Part shown: one piece after another, positions 24,754 to 32,967 of the stretch
Position numbering within the stretch: the stretch's first letter is position 1
Layout: each line of letters opens with the position of its first letter
Source of the DNA: Spirochaetaceae bacterium
Lineage (GTDB): Bacteria; Spirochaetota; Spirochaetia; SZUA-6; DRHE01
Reading direction: 5' to 3'
DNA: 47,223 nucleotides
Assembly: GCA_020353535.1 (NCBI GenBank)
Contig: CP070696.1
Coordinates: forward strand, 3,279,356 to 3,326,578
The notes under the pieces: generated by a model
Database searches by the model: none
What the model was told of the DNA's origin: nothing
What the model saw: only the letters and a program-made list of their open reading frames with translations
Translations under genes and position numbers: made by a program

Positions 24754-25512
24754 CTAGCGGTTGACCCGCTCCAGGTAGGCCTTTGTGAACACAGAATCCG
24801 GCAGGGAAGCCACTGAGGCGTCTTTGATCGTGACCTGGGTTTTCTCTCCCTCTTTGAGCTCATCCACAAAGAGCATCCTGGAGGGGATGAAGCGGTCCTC
24901 CACCTTCATGTATTTCGGGTAGTAGGCGGTGCGCATCAGACGATCTGAGAGGCTGTAGTCCTCGACCTTCAACACGAGAGGCTGATCTTTGTGAATCCAG
25001 AGTTTCATGCGCGGATAGGGGACCTCGTCGTTGTTGGCCACCAGGTTGACCACATATACGGCGTACTTTCCCAGGGTCTCTTCGCTGTAGCTCTCCACTT
25101 CGTAATCTTCGGCCAGGGAGGATCGGCGAAAGTCGCTGTTCTTGGTTTCCGAATCTTCGAGGTTCTCCTTCAGGGAGGAGTGGCTGAACTTGCGGCTCTC
25201 CGGATCGTAGAACCAGAGGTTGTCTTCCAGCTGAAGGTAGCCCTGACCCTTCTGGATCTCCGGTTCCAAAAACAGCAGCAGGAACTGGTCGGTCCGATCC
25301 CGCCGGAACATGCGGATCGTGAAAACGCTGGTCTCTTCTCCCGGTTTGTCGCTCACAATTGTGTAGGTTGCGGAGAAGTCCGTTGCCTCGAAGTTTGACA
25401 TCTCATCCACGGTACGCAGGACCGCCTTGAGATCAGGTTCCGCCGCCCATGAACCAAGTACAGGCACGAACAACAGCATGAACGATATGGCAATGGTCAT
25501 CGTGCTTTTCAC
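24754..25512 (-). CDS. LolA-like outer-membrane lipoprotein-sorting protein
   Basis: A 252-residue exported protein: signal peptide MKSTMTIAISFMLLFVPVLGSWAA, then a LolA/LppX-like fold. Typical strands are DFSATYTIVSDKPGEETSVF, RDRTDQFLLLFLEPEIQKGQGYL, DNLWFYDPESRKFSHSS and PRMKLWIHKDQPLVLKVE. Such proteins carry lipoproteins or other lipids across the periplasm. It lies downstream of two FtsX-type permeases and a LolD-like ATPase, all on one strand, so the four genes may form one envelope-trafficking machine. The GTG start at 25512 has GGAGG 7 nt upstream. Confidence 0.85.
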   Translation of the reverse strand: MKSTMTIAISFMLLFVPVLGSWAAEPDLKAVLRTVDEMSNFEATDFSATYTIVSDKPGEETSVFTIRMFRRDRTDQFLLLFLEPEIQKGQGYLQLEDNLWFYDPESRKFSHSSLKENLEDSETKNSDFRRSSLAEDYEVESYSEETLGKYAVYVVNLVANNDEVPYPRMKLWIHKDQPLVLKVEDYSLSDRLMRTAYYPKYMKVEDRFIPSRMLFVDELKEGEKTQVTIKDASVASLPDSVFTKAYLERVNR

Positions 25513-25588
25513 GCAGTTACCTCCAGGGTTAAATTGCTGCTCATCATTTCCCGGCGCGTCTAGTTTCCGATCATCCCAGCAGCCACAC

Positions 25589-25633
25589 TTCGGAAAGCGG
25601 CACCTCGGACAGACGCCACTCGGACAGCTGAGG
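25589..25633. repeat. Three tandem 15-bp units between permease and LolA-like gene
   Basis: Units at 25589-25603, 25604-25618 and 25619-25633 share the core (T/C)TCGGA(A/C)AG; units 2 and 3 are identical over 9 bp. On the gene strand they read CTGTCCGAG-type repeats that could encode LSEWR/LSEVP/LSEVW in a very short frame starting at a TTG. No ribosome site precedes that TTG, so I do not call it a gene. Confidence 0.5.
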
Positions 25634-25635
25634 CC

Positions 25636-26943
25636 TCAATAGGTCTTGTGCAAGGCCTGGGCCGGATCCATCTTGGCGGCCCGACCTGCCGGAAGCAAAG
25701 CCGCCAGCAACGTCAACACAGCAACGATCAGGATATTACCCGCGATCTGCGCAGGCAACACTTTGAACAGCAAATGTCCCTCTCTCAAGATAATAAAGAA
25801 TTGATTGTCCGTCCCGAAGTTAATCAGTGACAATACCAGGGCGACGATAAAGGCCGCAACCAGTCCGACCACCGCCCCGCCTACGGCCAGCAGCAGCGCT
25901 TCCAGCAAAAACAGGCCTCGTACGCCACCGCGCTGAAGGCCCAGGGAGCGCATTGTTCCGATTTCCCGGGTGCGTTCGTAGATAACCATGCGGAAGGTAT
26001 TGGTGACTCCGACCATGATGATGATGAACAGGATCAGCACGACCACCAGTCCCACCGTGTTCAGCGTGGAGGCGACCTGATTCAGCGGCTCGAGGAAATC
26101 ACCGATGGTGAACAGCTGGAAGCGGGTGCCCTCCCACTGCTCCTCGAGAAGCTGATTGCGCTGCTCTTGAAAGCCCTGAGGACCGCTGAAACGGGGTACC
26201 AGCGAGATCTTCTCCTCCAGACTTCGCGTCAAAACCTGAGCGGCTCGCTCCATCAAGAGCATGTTTTCGAGAAAAAGGCCCAGGCTGATGTACTCCTCTT
26301 CGGCGATGTTCAGCAGCTGATTCACATGGTTGCGATGAGCGTAGGCGCTAACCGCACTGAAGAAACCCGTATCCACGCTGGTAGCAGCCAGGATGAACTC
26401 GCCGACGTTCTGCTGACCGGTCACGGTTTGCAGTTGCACCAGGAGAGTGTCCCCGAGTTGCACGTTTAGCCGAGCTGCCATCTTTTCGTTGAGGATGAGG
26501 GCGCGGGGATCGGTCAGAACCCGCTCCATCGAACCATCCCGGAGGATCAATCGCTCGGAGAGAAATCGCTCTTCCTGCCAGTTCACCCCCACCACTTCCT
26601 GGCGGATGCTCTCCCCCTCGAAGATCAGGGTACCCTCCAAGCTGGAGCGGCGGGACAGATATTGGATGGGGAGATTTTCCAGGGATTCGATGGTCTGAAT
26701 CAACACCCCGTCGTCCCGGATCACCGTGATCAGGCGTCCGGAGGGGCTCTTTTCATAAGCGGTGAGAAAGACATGGCCGGCAAAGAAATGACTGAAGTTC
26801 TCCTGTACGTTCTCCACAAATCCGGCGGTGAAGGAGTTCACCAGGGTGATAATCAGTATGCCGAAGGCAATGGCTCCGCCCAGGAGGAAGCTTCTCTTTT
26901 TCTGCCGGCTGAGGTTGCGAAAGGCGATGCGTAGCGTGTTCAT
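25636..26943 (-). CDS. FtsX/LolE-type ABC permease
   Basis: A 435-residue protein with an N-terminal helix (MNTLRIAFRNLSRQKKRSFLLGGAIAFGILI), a large periplasmic domain (about residues 45-280), and three C-terminal helices. The C-terminal block is typical of MacB/LolC/LolE: FRMVIYERTREIGTMRSLGLQRGGVRGLFLLEALLL and the end LLPAGRAAKMDPAQALHKTY. It pairs with the larger permease next door. The ATG at 26943 follows GGAGAAG. Confidence 0.91.
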   Translation of the reverse strand: MNTLRIAFRNLSRQKKRSFLLGGAIAFGILIITLVNSFTAGFVENVQENFSHFFAGHVFLTAYEKSPSGRLITVIRDDGVLIQTIESLENLPIQYLSRRSSLEGTLIFEGESIRQEVVGVNWQEERFLSERLILRDGSMERVLTDPRALILNEKMAARLNVQLGDTLLVQLQTVTGQQNVGEFILAATSVDTGFFSAVSAYAHRNHVNQLLNIAEEEYISLGLFLENMLLMERAAQVLTRSLEEKISLVPRFSGPQGFQEQRNQLLEEQWEGTRFQLFTIGDFLEPLNQVASTLNTVGLVVVLILFIIIMVGVTNTFRMVIYERTREIGTMRSLGLQRGGVRGLFLLEALLLAVGGAVVGLVAAFIVALVLSLINFGTDNQFFIILREGHLLFKVLPAQIAGNILIVAVLTLLAALLPAGRAAKMDPAQALHKTY

Positions 26944-26955
26944 TTCAACTTCTCC

Positions 26956-28428
26956 CTACTCCGCCTGGATGGCTTGAACCGGTTGGATTCTCAAGGCCAC
27001 GGCCACCGGATAGAGACTGGCCACGATTCCAATGAGTACCATGATGCCCAGTGCATAAAGCAAGGATGAGAGCGGCAGCGCAGGGTGCAGCACCTCGCCT
27101 CCGAAGAGGATCTGAAAAAATTCATTGGGAGCCGGAACTCCTGTCAGATTGAGGATGCCAATCACGATCGCACCCACTACCACGCCGGTCAATCCGAAGA
27201 TCAGCGAAATGCTCAGTGTCTCAAAAACAAACATGCGGCGGACGGTTTGTTTTTGCGCGCCTAGAGCCCGCATGGTACCGATTTCCCCTGTGCGTTCGAT
27301 CACCGAGATTACCAGTGTATTCATGATGATGATGATGGCTACCACGGCAATAATCAGAATCAGGACGTTGAATACGATCTGCAGGGTATCGGCCAGTGAA
27401 CCAAAGCCTCCAGAGGCTACCTTCCAATCCGAAGCCCGAGCCTCGATGCCCTCGGCGGTGAACCAGCCGTTCAGTTTGGCGATCACCGTTCCTGTTTGGC
27501 TTTCCTCCTCGAGCCTGAGCAGGATAAAATGCCAGGCTCCGCTGTCGATCTGGGCGGCGTAGCTACCCGGCTGCCGCTCCCCCAGGATATCCAGGAGGGC
27601 TTCTTCAGAGAATTCCTCACTTTGTGACTCCGAGCTCACCAACAGCGAGTCGTCGAACAGGCTTTGCTCCGGATTTTCGACCTCCAGAAACCGGGTATCC
27701 TCAGGCCTCAGGTTCATCTGGCTGGCCGTAGCCACCACCATACCCAGGAGCGCACGCAGGGACTGCACGTCTACGAAGTTGATTTGACTCAAGCCCTCCA
27801 CATCCTGCTCGAAACGAAAGATGCCCCGGACAGGAAGCTCGCGAATACGGAAGCCCATCGGCCCGATTCCGCTCACCAGGATCGAGTCTCCGGGAGAAAG
27901 GATGGTGCCGATATCCTCTTCGATCTCCTTGACCTTTGACTCGCTGAGCAGGATTCCCTCTTCCCCAGCCTCGAGGTAGCGCCCTGCGGTTATGGTGATG
28001 CTCTGCGGAAACATCGAGCGGTAACTTTCCGGCTCGATTCCAAAGAGAATGCCGAACTGATTGCCCTTCTCCTCGAAGCTGAATAAACCGAAACCGCTGA
28101 CCTGAGACACGACGTTTTGAACTTCGGGCAGGGAGGTCACCTGTTCGTACACCCGTTCGTACTGGGGGATACGGGGGATCTCCTCATTGCCGGTTTGCGG
28201 GCCCTGCGCTCCGAACAACGAGAGGGCGCCTTCTGTCTTGGCGCTGACCATCACGTGCCCGGTATAGTTGTCGATGAAGGAGCGCTGAACCCCCCGGGCC
28301 GCCGTCTCCATGAAGGAGTTTCCCAGGAGCATGATCATAATCCCTAGGGCGATGATGATGCCGATGATCAGGGTTTTGGACTTATGCTCCCGGAGGTTGC
28401 GGATGGCGATTTTAACGAGTACCGGCAT
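26956..28428 (-). CDS. FtsX/LolC-type ABC permease
   Basis: A 490-residue permease of the same family: N-terminal AIRNLREHKSKTLIIGIIIALG, a long periplasmic domain (roughly residues 45-330) and three C-terminal helices with VISVIERTGEIGTMRALGAQKQTVRRMFVFETL. It ends in LYPVAVALRIQPVQAIQAE, the typical C-terminus. It overlaps the ATPase gene by 17 bp, so the two are coupled. The two permeases are related but quite different in their periplasmic domains, as in LolC/LolE heterodimers. Confidence 0.92.
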   Translation of the reverse strand: MPVLVKIAIRNLREHKSKTLIIGIIIALGIMIMLLGNSFMETAARGVQRSFIDNYTGHVMVSAKTEGALSLFGAQGPQTGNEEIPRIPQYERVYEQVTSLPEVQNVVSQVSGFGLFSFEEKGNQFGILFGIEPESYRSMFPQSITITAGRYLEAGEEGILLSESKVKEIEEDIGTILSPGDSILVSGIGPMGFRIRELPVRGIFRFEQDVEGLSQINFVDVQSLRALLGMVVATASQMNLRPEDTRFLEVENPEQSLFDDSLLVSSESQSEEFSEEALLDILGERQPGSYAAQIDSGAWHFILLRLEEESQTGTVIAKLNGWFTAEGIEARASDWKVASGGFGSLADTLQIVFNVLILIIAVVAIIIIMNTLVISVIERTGEIGTMRALGAQKQTVRRMFVFETLSISLIFGLTGVVVGAIVIGILNLTGVPAPNEFFQILFGGEVLHPALPLSSLLYALGIMVLIGIVASLYPVAVALRIQPVQAIQAE

Positions 28429-29122
28429 CGCGCTGCCTCCGCTGTTCCTCTACGACCAAACCGTCGTGCAGGTGAATCACGTGGTCGGCAATGGAAACGA
28501 TCGCCGGATCGTGGGTGGAGAAGATGAAGGTCGTGGCCTGCTCCCGGTTGAGCTTCTTCATCAGCTCGATTATCCCCTCCCCGGTTTTGGAATCAAGATT
28601 GGCCGTGGGCTCGTCGGCCAGCACAATCTCCGGCTTGGTTGCCAGAGCTCTGGCGATGGCCACGCGCTGGCGCTGTCCGCCGGACAGTTCATTGGGCCGT
28701 TGGATGCGCTGTTCGGCCAGACCCACCTCGTCGATCAGATAGTCGATCCAGTCGCGCTTTTCCTTTTTGTCCATCCGATCCTTGCCGAGGAGGAGGGGAA
28801 ACTCGATGTTTTCGTAGACATTGAGAACCGGAATCAGATTGAAGGATTGAAAGATGAAGCCGAGGAACTCGTGGCGCAGGGAGGTGAGCTCCTTGTCCTT
28901 CATCGCCGCCGTACAGCGCCCGCTGATTTCCACGGTCCCTTCGGTGGGCTTGTCGATGCAGCCGATCATATTGAGGATCGTGGTTTTGCCGGAACCCGAG
29001 GGGCCGGCTATGGAGATGAAATCCCCCTTCTCGATGCACAGATCGACGCCCTTGATCGCCTCTACGGAAACTTTACCCAGGGGATAGACCTTTTTGACCT
29101 CGTTCAGCTTCACGATATCCAC
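28412..29122 (-). CDS. LolD/MacB-type ABC transporter ATPase
   Basis: A 236-residue ATPase: VYPLGKVSVEAIKGVDLCIEKGDFISIAGPSGSGKTT (Walker A) is typical of the LolD/MacB group, with signature LSGGQRQRVAIARAL, Walker B IVLADEPTANLD and H-loop STHD. The start is GTG at 29122 with GAGGAG 8 nt upstream; a longer frame to an ATG at 29185 would add 21 poorly conserved residues. It energises the two following permeases. No outer-membrane efflux or membrane-fusion gene is present, which favours lipoprotein release over macrolide export. Confidence 0.93.
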   Translation of the reverse strand: MDIVKLNEVKKVYPLGKVSVEAIKGVDLCIEKGDFISIAGPSGSGKTTILNMIGCIDKPTEGTVEISGRCTAAMKDKELTSLRHEFLGFIFQSFNLIPVLNVYENIEFPLLLGKDRMDKKEKRDWIDYLIDEVGLAEQRIQRPNELSGGQRQRVAIARALATKPEIVLADEPTANLDSKTGEGIIELMKKLNREQATTFIFSTHDPAIVSIADHVIHLHDGLVVEEQRRQRDAGTR

Positions 29123-29180
29123 GCTTTTTTTCTCCTCAGAATGAGTTGTCAGACCAAGTTTCGATAGCCTATTCACGATA

Positions 29181-29210
29181 AACATACAAACGCGAGCCGG
29201 AGATATTCAA
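29181..29210 (-). promoter_or_regulatory. Candidate promoter of the Lol-like operon
   Basis: Minus strand: TTGAAT (29210-29205), 18-bp spacer, TATGTT (29186-29181). The predicted start near 29174 gives a leader of about 52 nt to the GTG at 29122. Confidence 0.4.
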
Positions 29211-29228
29211 ATCTTTTTCGTTTTTTTC

Positions 29229-31040
29229 TCACACCCGAAGGCGGCCTGCGGCGTTCAGTCTCTGATCGAGGTTGTAGGCGGCGCTGATCAGACCAAGATG
29301 TGTGAAGGCCTGTGGAAAATTTCCCAGATGCTCCCCGCAGGGTCCTAGTTCTTCGGAGTATAGCCCCAGGTGATTGGCGTAGCTGAGTACCTTTTCAAAA
29401 ACAAAGCGGGCCTGATCCGGGTCTCCCGCCCGGGAAAGATTCTCAACGTACCAGAACGAACACATGTTGAAGGTCCCCTCCCTGCCGGACAATCCATCCG
29501 AAGCTGCGTTGGTCCGGCAGTATCGATAGACGAGTGAATCTTCAATCAGGTTTTTCTCGATCGCCCTGAGTGTGGACAACCAGCGTGGATCAGTGGGGGA
29601 GATGAACTTAACCAGGGGCATCAGCAGAGAGGATGCATCGATGGTATTCAAGTCCTTGGTCTGAGTGAAATGTTTCTGTTCGGAATTCCAGAAATTCTTC
29701 ATCACGTCCCAGTAGATCTGATCTCTCGCCTTCAGCCAGCGGTCAAGGGGTGCGGGAAAACTTCGCTTCATCGCCAAGCGGACAGCCCTGTCGACCGCTA
29801 CCCAGCACATAACCCGGGAATAGAGGAACTCCTGTCGACCTCCGCGGACCTCCCAAACGCCCTCGTCAGCCTGCTGCCAGTTTTTAGTTACCCAATCGAC
29901 CAGACGCACAACATTTTCCCACAGGTTGAAAGAGATTGGTTCGCCATATTTATTGTACAGATAGATGGAATCCATCAACTCCCCGTAGATGTCAAGCTGA
30001 AGCTGGCCATAGGCTCCGTTGCCGATCCGAACCGGTGAAGACCCGCGGTAGCCTTCGAAGTGGCTCAGGTTTTCTTCGCTCAGCTGGTGACGTCCATCGA
30101 TTCCGTACATGATCTGAAGTGATCCGTCCGCGCGAAGTTCACCGGCACGATCTCCGATCCAACCCATGAAGCCGGCCGCTTCGTCTGTAAATCCGAGACG
30201 GAGCAGGGCGTAGACGGTAAAGGAGGCGTCCCTTATCCAAGTGTAGCGGTAGTCCCAGTTCCGCTCTCCGCCGATCTCCTCGGGCAGGCCGAAGGTAGGA
30301 GCTGCAACGATCGAACCGTCCGAGTGGGAGGTGAGTAATTTGAGCACCAGGGCGGAGCGGTGCACCATTTCTCGCCAGCGCCCCTGGTACTTGCAGCGGC
30401 TGATCCAACGACGCCAGTAATTCAGGGTCTCCTTGAACGCGGTCGAAACATAATGAGGATGCCCGGACTCCGAGCTCCCAGCGTCTCGATACTCCTCGAA
30501 CACGAAAGCCGCCGTCTGGCCTTCTTCCAGAGTGAACTCAGCGATGACTGCACCATCTTTTATCTTCACAGGGATGGGGCTGCGCAGGAAGAATGTATTT
30601 TTTTCGTCCAGGGAAAACAGAACACCACCATCCTTGATTTCAGCCCGGTGCCGGGATCTTCCATAATCGAAGCGGGGATCGCAGAGCAAGCGATACCTGA
30701 AGCGACCCTTGACGGTCTTGATCCGCCGCACAAGGCGATGAACGTGCCCACTGTCCTGAACAGGCATGAAATCGGAGAGCTCCGCCACCCCTTCCGGGGA
30801 CAGAAAGCGGGTCAGCAGAATGTTGCTATCGGGAAGATACATCTGTCTGTGTGTGATCCCATCGTGCTGAGGCGCAATTTGGAAGGCTCCTCCGTTTCGA
30901 TAATCGAGCAGGGCAGCAAAAATGGTTGGAGAGTCAAAATGAGGATAGCACATGAAATCGATCGAGCCGTTCATGCCCACCAAGGCCACGGTGTGCAGGT
31001 CTCCGATCATCCCGTAGTTTTCAATCGGTTGGTAACTCAT
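29229..31040 (-). CDS. Glycoside hydrolase family 15 (glucoamylase/trehalase-like)
   Basis: A 603-residue cytosolic-looking enzyme. The N-terminal beta-sandwich begins [20 protein letters not shown] and contains [22 protein letters not shown], the hallmark of bacterial GH15 proteins. The (alpha/alpha)6 barrel has [21 protein letters not shown], and the end carries [24 protein letters not shown], which holds the catalytic Glu region. It probably hydrolyses alpha-glucosides such as maltodextrins or trehalose; which one is open. The ATG at 31040 is chosen because it starts the conserved domain and has GAGG upstream; 36 further codons upstream are open but not conserved-looking. No signal peptide. 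Confidence 0.93.
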   Translation of the reverse strand: MSYQPIENYGMIGDLHTVALVGMNGSIDFMCYPHFDSPTIFAALLDYRNGGAFQIAPQHDGITHRQMYLPDSNILLTRFLSPEGVAELSDFMPVQDSGHVHRLVRRIKTVKGRFRYRLLCDPRFDYGRSRHRAEIKDGGVLFSLDEKNTFFLRSPIPVKIKDGAVIAEFTLEEGQTAAFVFEEYRDAGSSESGHPHYVSTAFKETLNYWRRWISRCKYQGRWREMVHRSALVLKLLTSHSDGSIVAAPTFGLPEEIGGERNWDYRYTWIRDASFTVYALLRLGFTDEAAGFMGWIGDRAGELRADGSLQIMYGIDGRHQLSEENLSHFEGYRGSSPVRIGNGAYGQLQLDIYGELMDSIYLYNKYGEPISFNLWENVVRLVDWVTKNWQQADEGVWEVRGGRQEFLYSRVMCWVAVDRAVRLAMKRSFPAPLDRWLKARDQIYWDVMKNFWNSEQKHFTQTKDLNTIDASSLLMPLVKFISPTDPRWLSTLRAIEKNLIEDSLVYRYCRTNAASDGLSGREGTFNMCSFWYVENLSRAGDPDQARFVFEKVLSYANHLGLYSEELGPCGEHLGNFPQAFTHLGLISAAYNLDQRLNAAGRLRV

Positions 31041-31151
31041 CCTCACCTCGCTCCCTTTAATACTGTTAATTTTATTCTTTATGGACCTTCTGGTTACACC
31101 ATTTCTTACTGAAAAATCAAGGTTCGGGGAATGGTCGCATGGACTCATTGG

Positions 31152-31165
31152 TTACGTATACGTAA
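31152..31165. promoter_or_regulatory. Perfect 14-bp palindrome, candidate activator site
   Basis: TTACGTATACGTAA lies about 140 bp upstream of the sigma-54 promoter, the usual distance for an enhancer site. Its GTATACGT half recurs at 32888-32895, between the CNB gene and the NtrC-type activator gene. Confidence 0.4.
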
Positions 31166-31288
31166 TTGACGGCAGATTGGATTTCGTTTTCGTCATACAG
31201 TTGCATTGCTCGTTTTTATACGAAATCCGACTTTACTTTATCTAATTTCCCTGTAAAGAAATATTGTAACCAGAGCAAATCCCTGATT

Positions 31289-31305
31289 TTGGTACGGCGA
31301 TTGCA
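31289..31305 (+). promoter_or_regulatory. Sigma-54 (-24/-12) promoter
   Basis: TTGGTACGGCGATTGCA matches the consensus YTGGCACGRNNNTTGCW at all but one position, with the GG (31291-31292) and GC (31303-31304) 10 nt apart as required. The start is expected near 31316, 28 nt before the ATG at 31344. A sigma-54 activator is encoded 1.6 kb downstream. Confidence 0.75.
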
Positions 31306-31343
31306 TAATTGTGTGTAGAAATTGGGTCTTTAGGAGGACAACC

Positions 31344-32009
31344 ATGCCTTATCGATTGAAAGACGGGATCTACGCGGTTCGCTGTCGTTACCCCCGCTGC
31401 ACCTTTCACTCTCAGTTCGAGATCAAGCAGAACATCATGGGGATGACCGAAAAGGATGTGGAGATTGAAGCCAAACGGATCGCCAGGGACATGTCGCTGA
31501 TCAAACACGATGCCATTCATGCGACCCGGCACACCCTGCGCAATCCGGAGATCCGCAAGGTTTCCGGTTCGTATGAGCTGATCGGGCCGACTCCCAGACA
31601 CGGCGAGGATTCGGCATACTCTGCTCAGGAACGAGAGGACGTATACTATAAAGAATACCAGAGGGGCGAGGTGATTCTCAGGAAGGGGGATGACGCGACC
31701 TCGGTTTGTGAGGTGGTGAGGGGATCCGCCTACCCGGAGCGCAACCGTTCCCACCGGTACCGCCAGGGTGACTGCTTCGGTGCGGCGGCGCTCCTGGCGC
31801 GGCGGCAGCGTACCTGTGACGTAGTGGCCGGAAGCGATGGAACCAAAGTGGCCTTCTACAATCTGATCGAGCTGAGCAAAAGCAATCCCAAGAAAGCACG
31901 GGAGCTGTTCAGTGCTGTCATGGAGGATACCTTCAGGGTCATTCAGGGATTGGAGAAATCGATCGATCGCACCAAGAAAGATATCGAACGAGAGGTCGTT
32001 CGGGGCTGA
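31344..32009 (+). CDS. Small protein with Cys/His N-terminus and degenerate cyclic-nucleotide-binding fold
   Basis: A 221-residue protein I cannot name. Residues 1-70 contain Cys14, Cys19, His22, His55, His59 and His63 in a basic context (VRCRYPRCTFHSQFE, KHDAIHATRHTLRNPEI), suggesting a metal-binding module. Residues 100-185 resemble a CNB domain (YQRGEVILRKGD, YRQGDCFGAAALLARRQRTCDVVA). The conserved Glu of the phosphate-binding cassette is replaced by Ala, so nucleotide binding is doubtful. The C-terminus (195-221) looks like a charged helix. The ATG at 31344 has TAGGAGG upstream; an earlier frame extension is not needed. It is expressed from a sigma-54 promoter and converges with a CNB/HD-GYP protein gene. 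Confidence 0.75.
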   Translation: MPYRLKDGIYAVRCRYPRCTFHSQFEIKQNIMGMTEKDVEIEAKRIARDMSLIKHDAIHATRHTLRNPEIRKVSGSYELIGPTPRHGEDSAYSAQEREDVYYKEYQRGEVILRKGDDATSVCEVVRGSAYPERNRSHRYRQGDCFGAAALLARRQRTCDVVAGSDGTKVAFYNLIELSKSNPKKARELFSAVMEDTFRVIQGLEKSIDRTKKDIEREVVRG

Positions 32010-32027
32010 ATACCAAATCGGTCAGGG

Positions 32028-32876
32028 CTAGGTCGAATCGCCGGATCCGGAAAGTCTCTTCGCTTTGAGGAGTCCGCTCAGGACTTCACTGATCCGGGAG
32101 TCGAGGTTCTTGTCCTGCCTGATCGCTTTTAGCGCCTGTTGTGTCTCCCCGGCGCCTACGAACGCGGCTGCTACGGCGATGATCCGTTGCACCACGGCTC
32201 CTGGTTTCGGTGACAGCGGTTCGGGAAAGCCCTCGATTGCCAAACCTTCTGCCAGGGCGTTGATCTCCAGGGTAAGCATCTGTTCTTCCGACAGCTTCAT
32301 TTGCTGACCGATGGCCCTGGACACATCCTGGATGCGGCGGCTTTGCTTCGCGGCTCCGGATTTCCCCTTTTCCAACGCCTTCATGATCGTCGTGATCGTA
32401 TCCAGGTAGGAACGATACAGTTGGCGGTTTCGACGCTGCAGCGCCGAGACGAGCAGAGCACCGGTTTCCCGCAGGCGGGAACTGAGCTCCCGGATGATGT
32501 GGTAGGCCACCACGGGTGCTCTGTATAGAAGGGTTTCAAAGTTGGGCCGTGTGATTTCCAGAACCGTGGTCGGTTCTACCGCCCGGGCCGTTGCCGAACG
32601 CGGACCTTCGTCCAGAAGCGCCATCTCTCCAAAGAAATCCCCATCGCTGTGCACGGCCAGGACGAACTCTTCTCCGTCCTCGAACTGCTTGGTAATTTTG
32701 ATTTTACCGCTAGAGATGATGAAGAAGCGCTCCGCCGAAGTTCGTTCTTCTATGATCGCATCACCTTTGGCGTAGGTTTTCTCTTCGGTGATTTCGGCGA
32801 TCTGCTCAAGATCGTAATCGCTCATGTCCGAGAAGAAAGAGATGCTTTTCAGTCTTTCGGTAATCGAGTCCTGCAT
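32028..32876 (-). CDS. Cyclic-nucleotide-binding protein fused to a degenerate HD-GYP domain
   Basis: A 282-residue protein. Residues 10-135 form a CNB domain with an intact phosphate-binding cassette (DFFGEMALLDEGPRSATARA, residues 80-99, including Glu84 and Arg93), so it probably binds cAMP or a similar ligand. Residues 155-270 follow the HD-GYP order (LDTITTIMKALE, SRRIQDVSRAIGQQMKLSEEQ, KPGAVVQRIIAVAAAF, ALKAIRQDKNLDSRI). The metal-binding His and Asp are gone: Gln178 stands in the first His position and Ala209-Glu210 in HD, and there is no GYP motif. It is likely a sensor, not a c-di-GMP phosphodiesterase. No DNA-binding domain is present. ATG at 32876; a TTG at 32909 is an alternative. 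Confidence 0.82.
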   Translation of the reverse strand: MQDSITERLKSISFFSDMSDYDLEQIAEITEEKTYAKGDAIIEERTSAERFFIISSGKIKITKQFEDGEEFVLAVHSDGDFFGEMALLDEGPRSATARAVEPTTVLEITRPNFETLLYRAPVVAYHIIRELSSRLRETGALLVSALQRRNRQLYRSYLDTITTIMKALEKGKSGAAKQSRRIQDVSRAIGQQMKLSEEQMLTLEINALAEGLAIEGFPEPLSPKPGAVVQRIIAVAAAFVGAGETQQALKAIRQDKNLDSRISEVLSGLLKAKRLSGSGDST

Positions 32877-32967
32877 GCTGGTATTAAGTATACGTCTGCG
32901 GTGAAGCAAGCTTCAAGGAGAAAACGTCTATCTTGAACTTCTTTTGTAAGGGGGTATGATAGGTACA

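Larger units (their letters stand above)
31041..31343. other. 303-bp divergent intergenic region with sigma-54 control elements
   Basis: This is the longest gene-free stretch in the window and is clearly AT-richer than the genes around it. It holds the sigma-54 promoter and the palindrome listed separately, which serve the rightward gene. For the leftward GH15 gene, TATAAA (31220-31215) is a possible -10 without a good -35. I see no small gene or RNA here. Confidence 0.6.

Noticed and set aside
25513..25635. Permease TGA (25634-25638 region) as a recoded codon joining the permease to the LolA-like protein
   Set aside because: The frame is open across the gap and Cys-rich, but the LolA-like gene has its own GTG, ribosome site and signal peptide, and no recoding element is visible.
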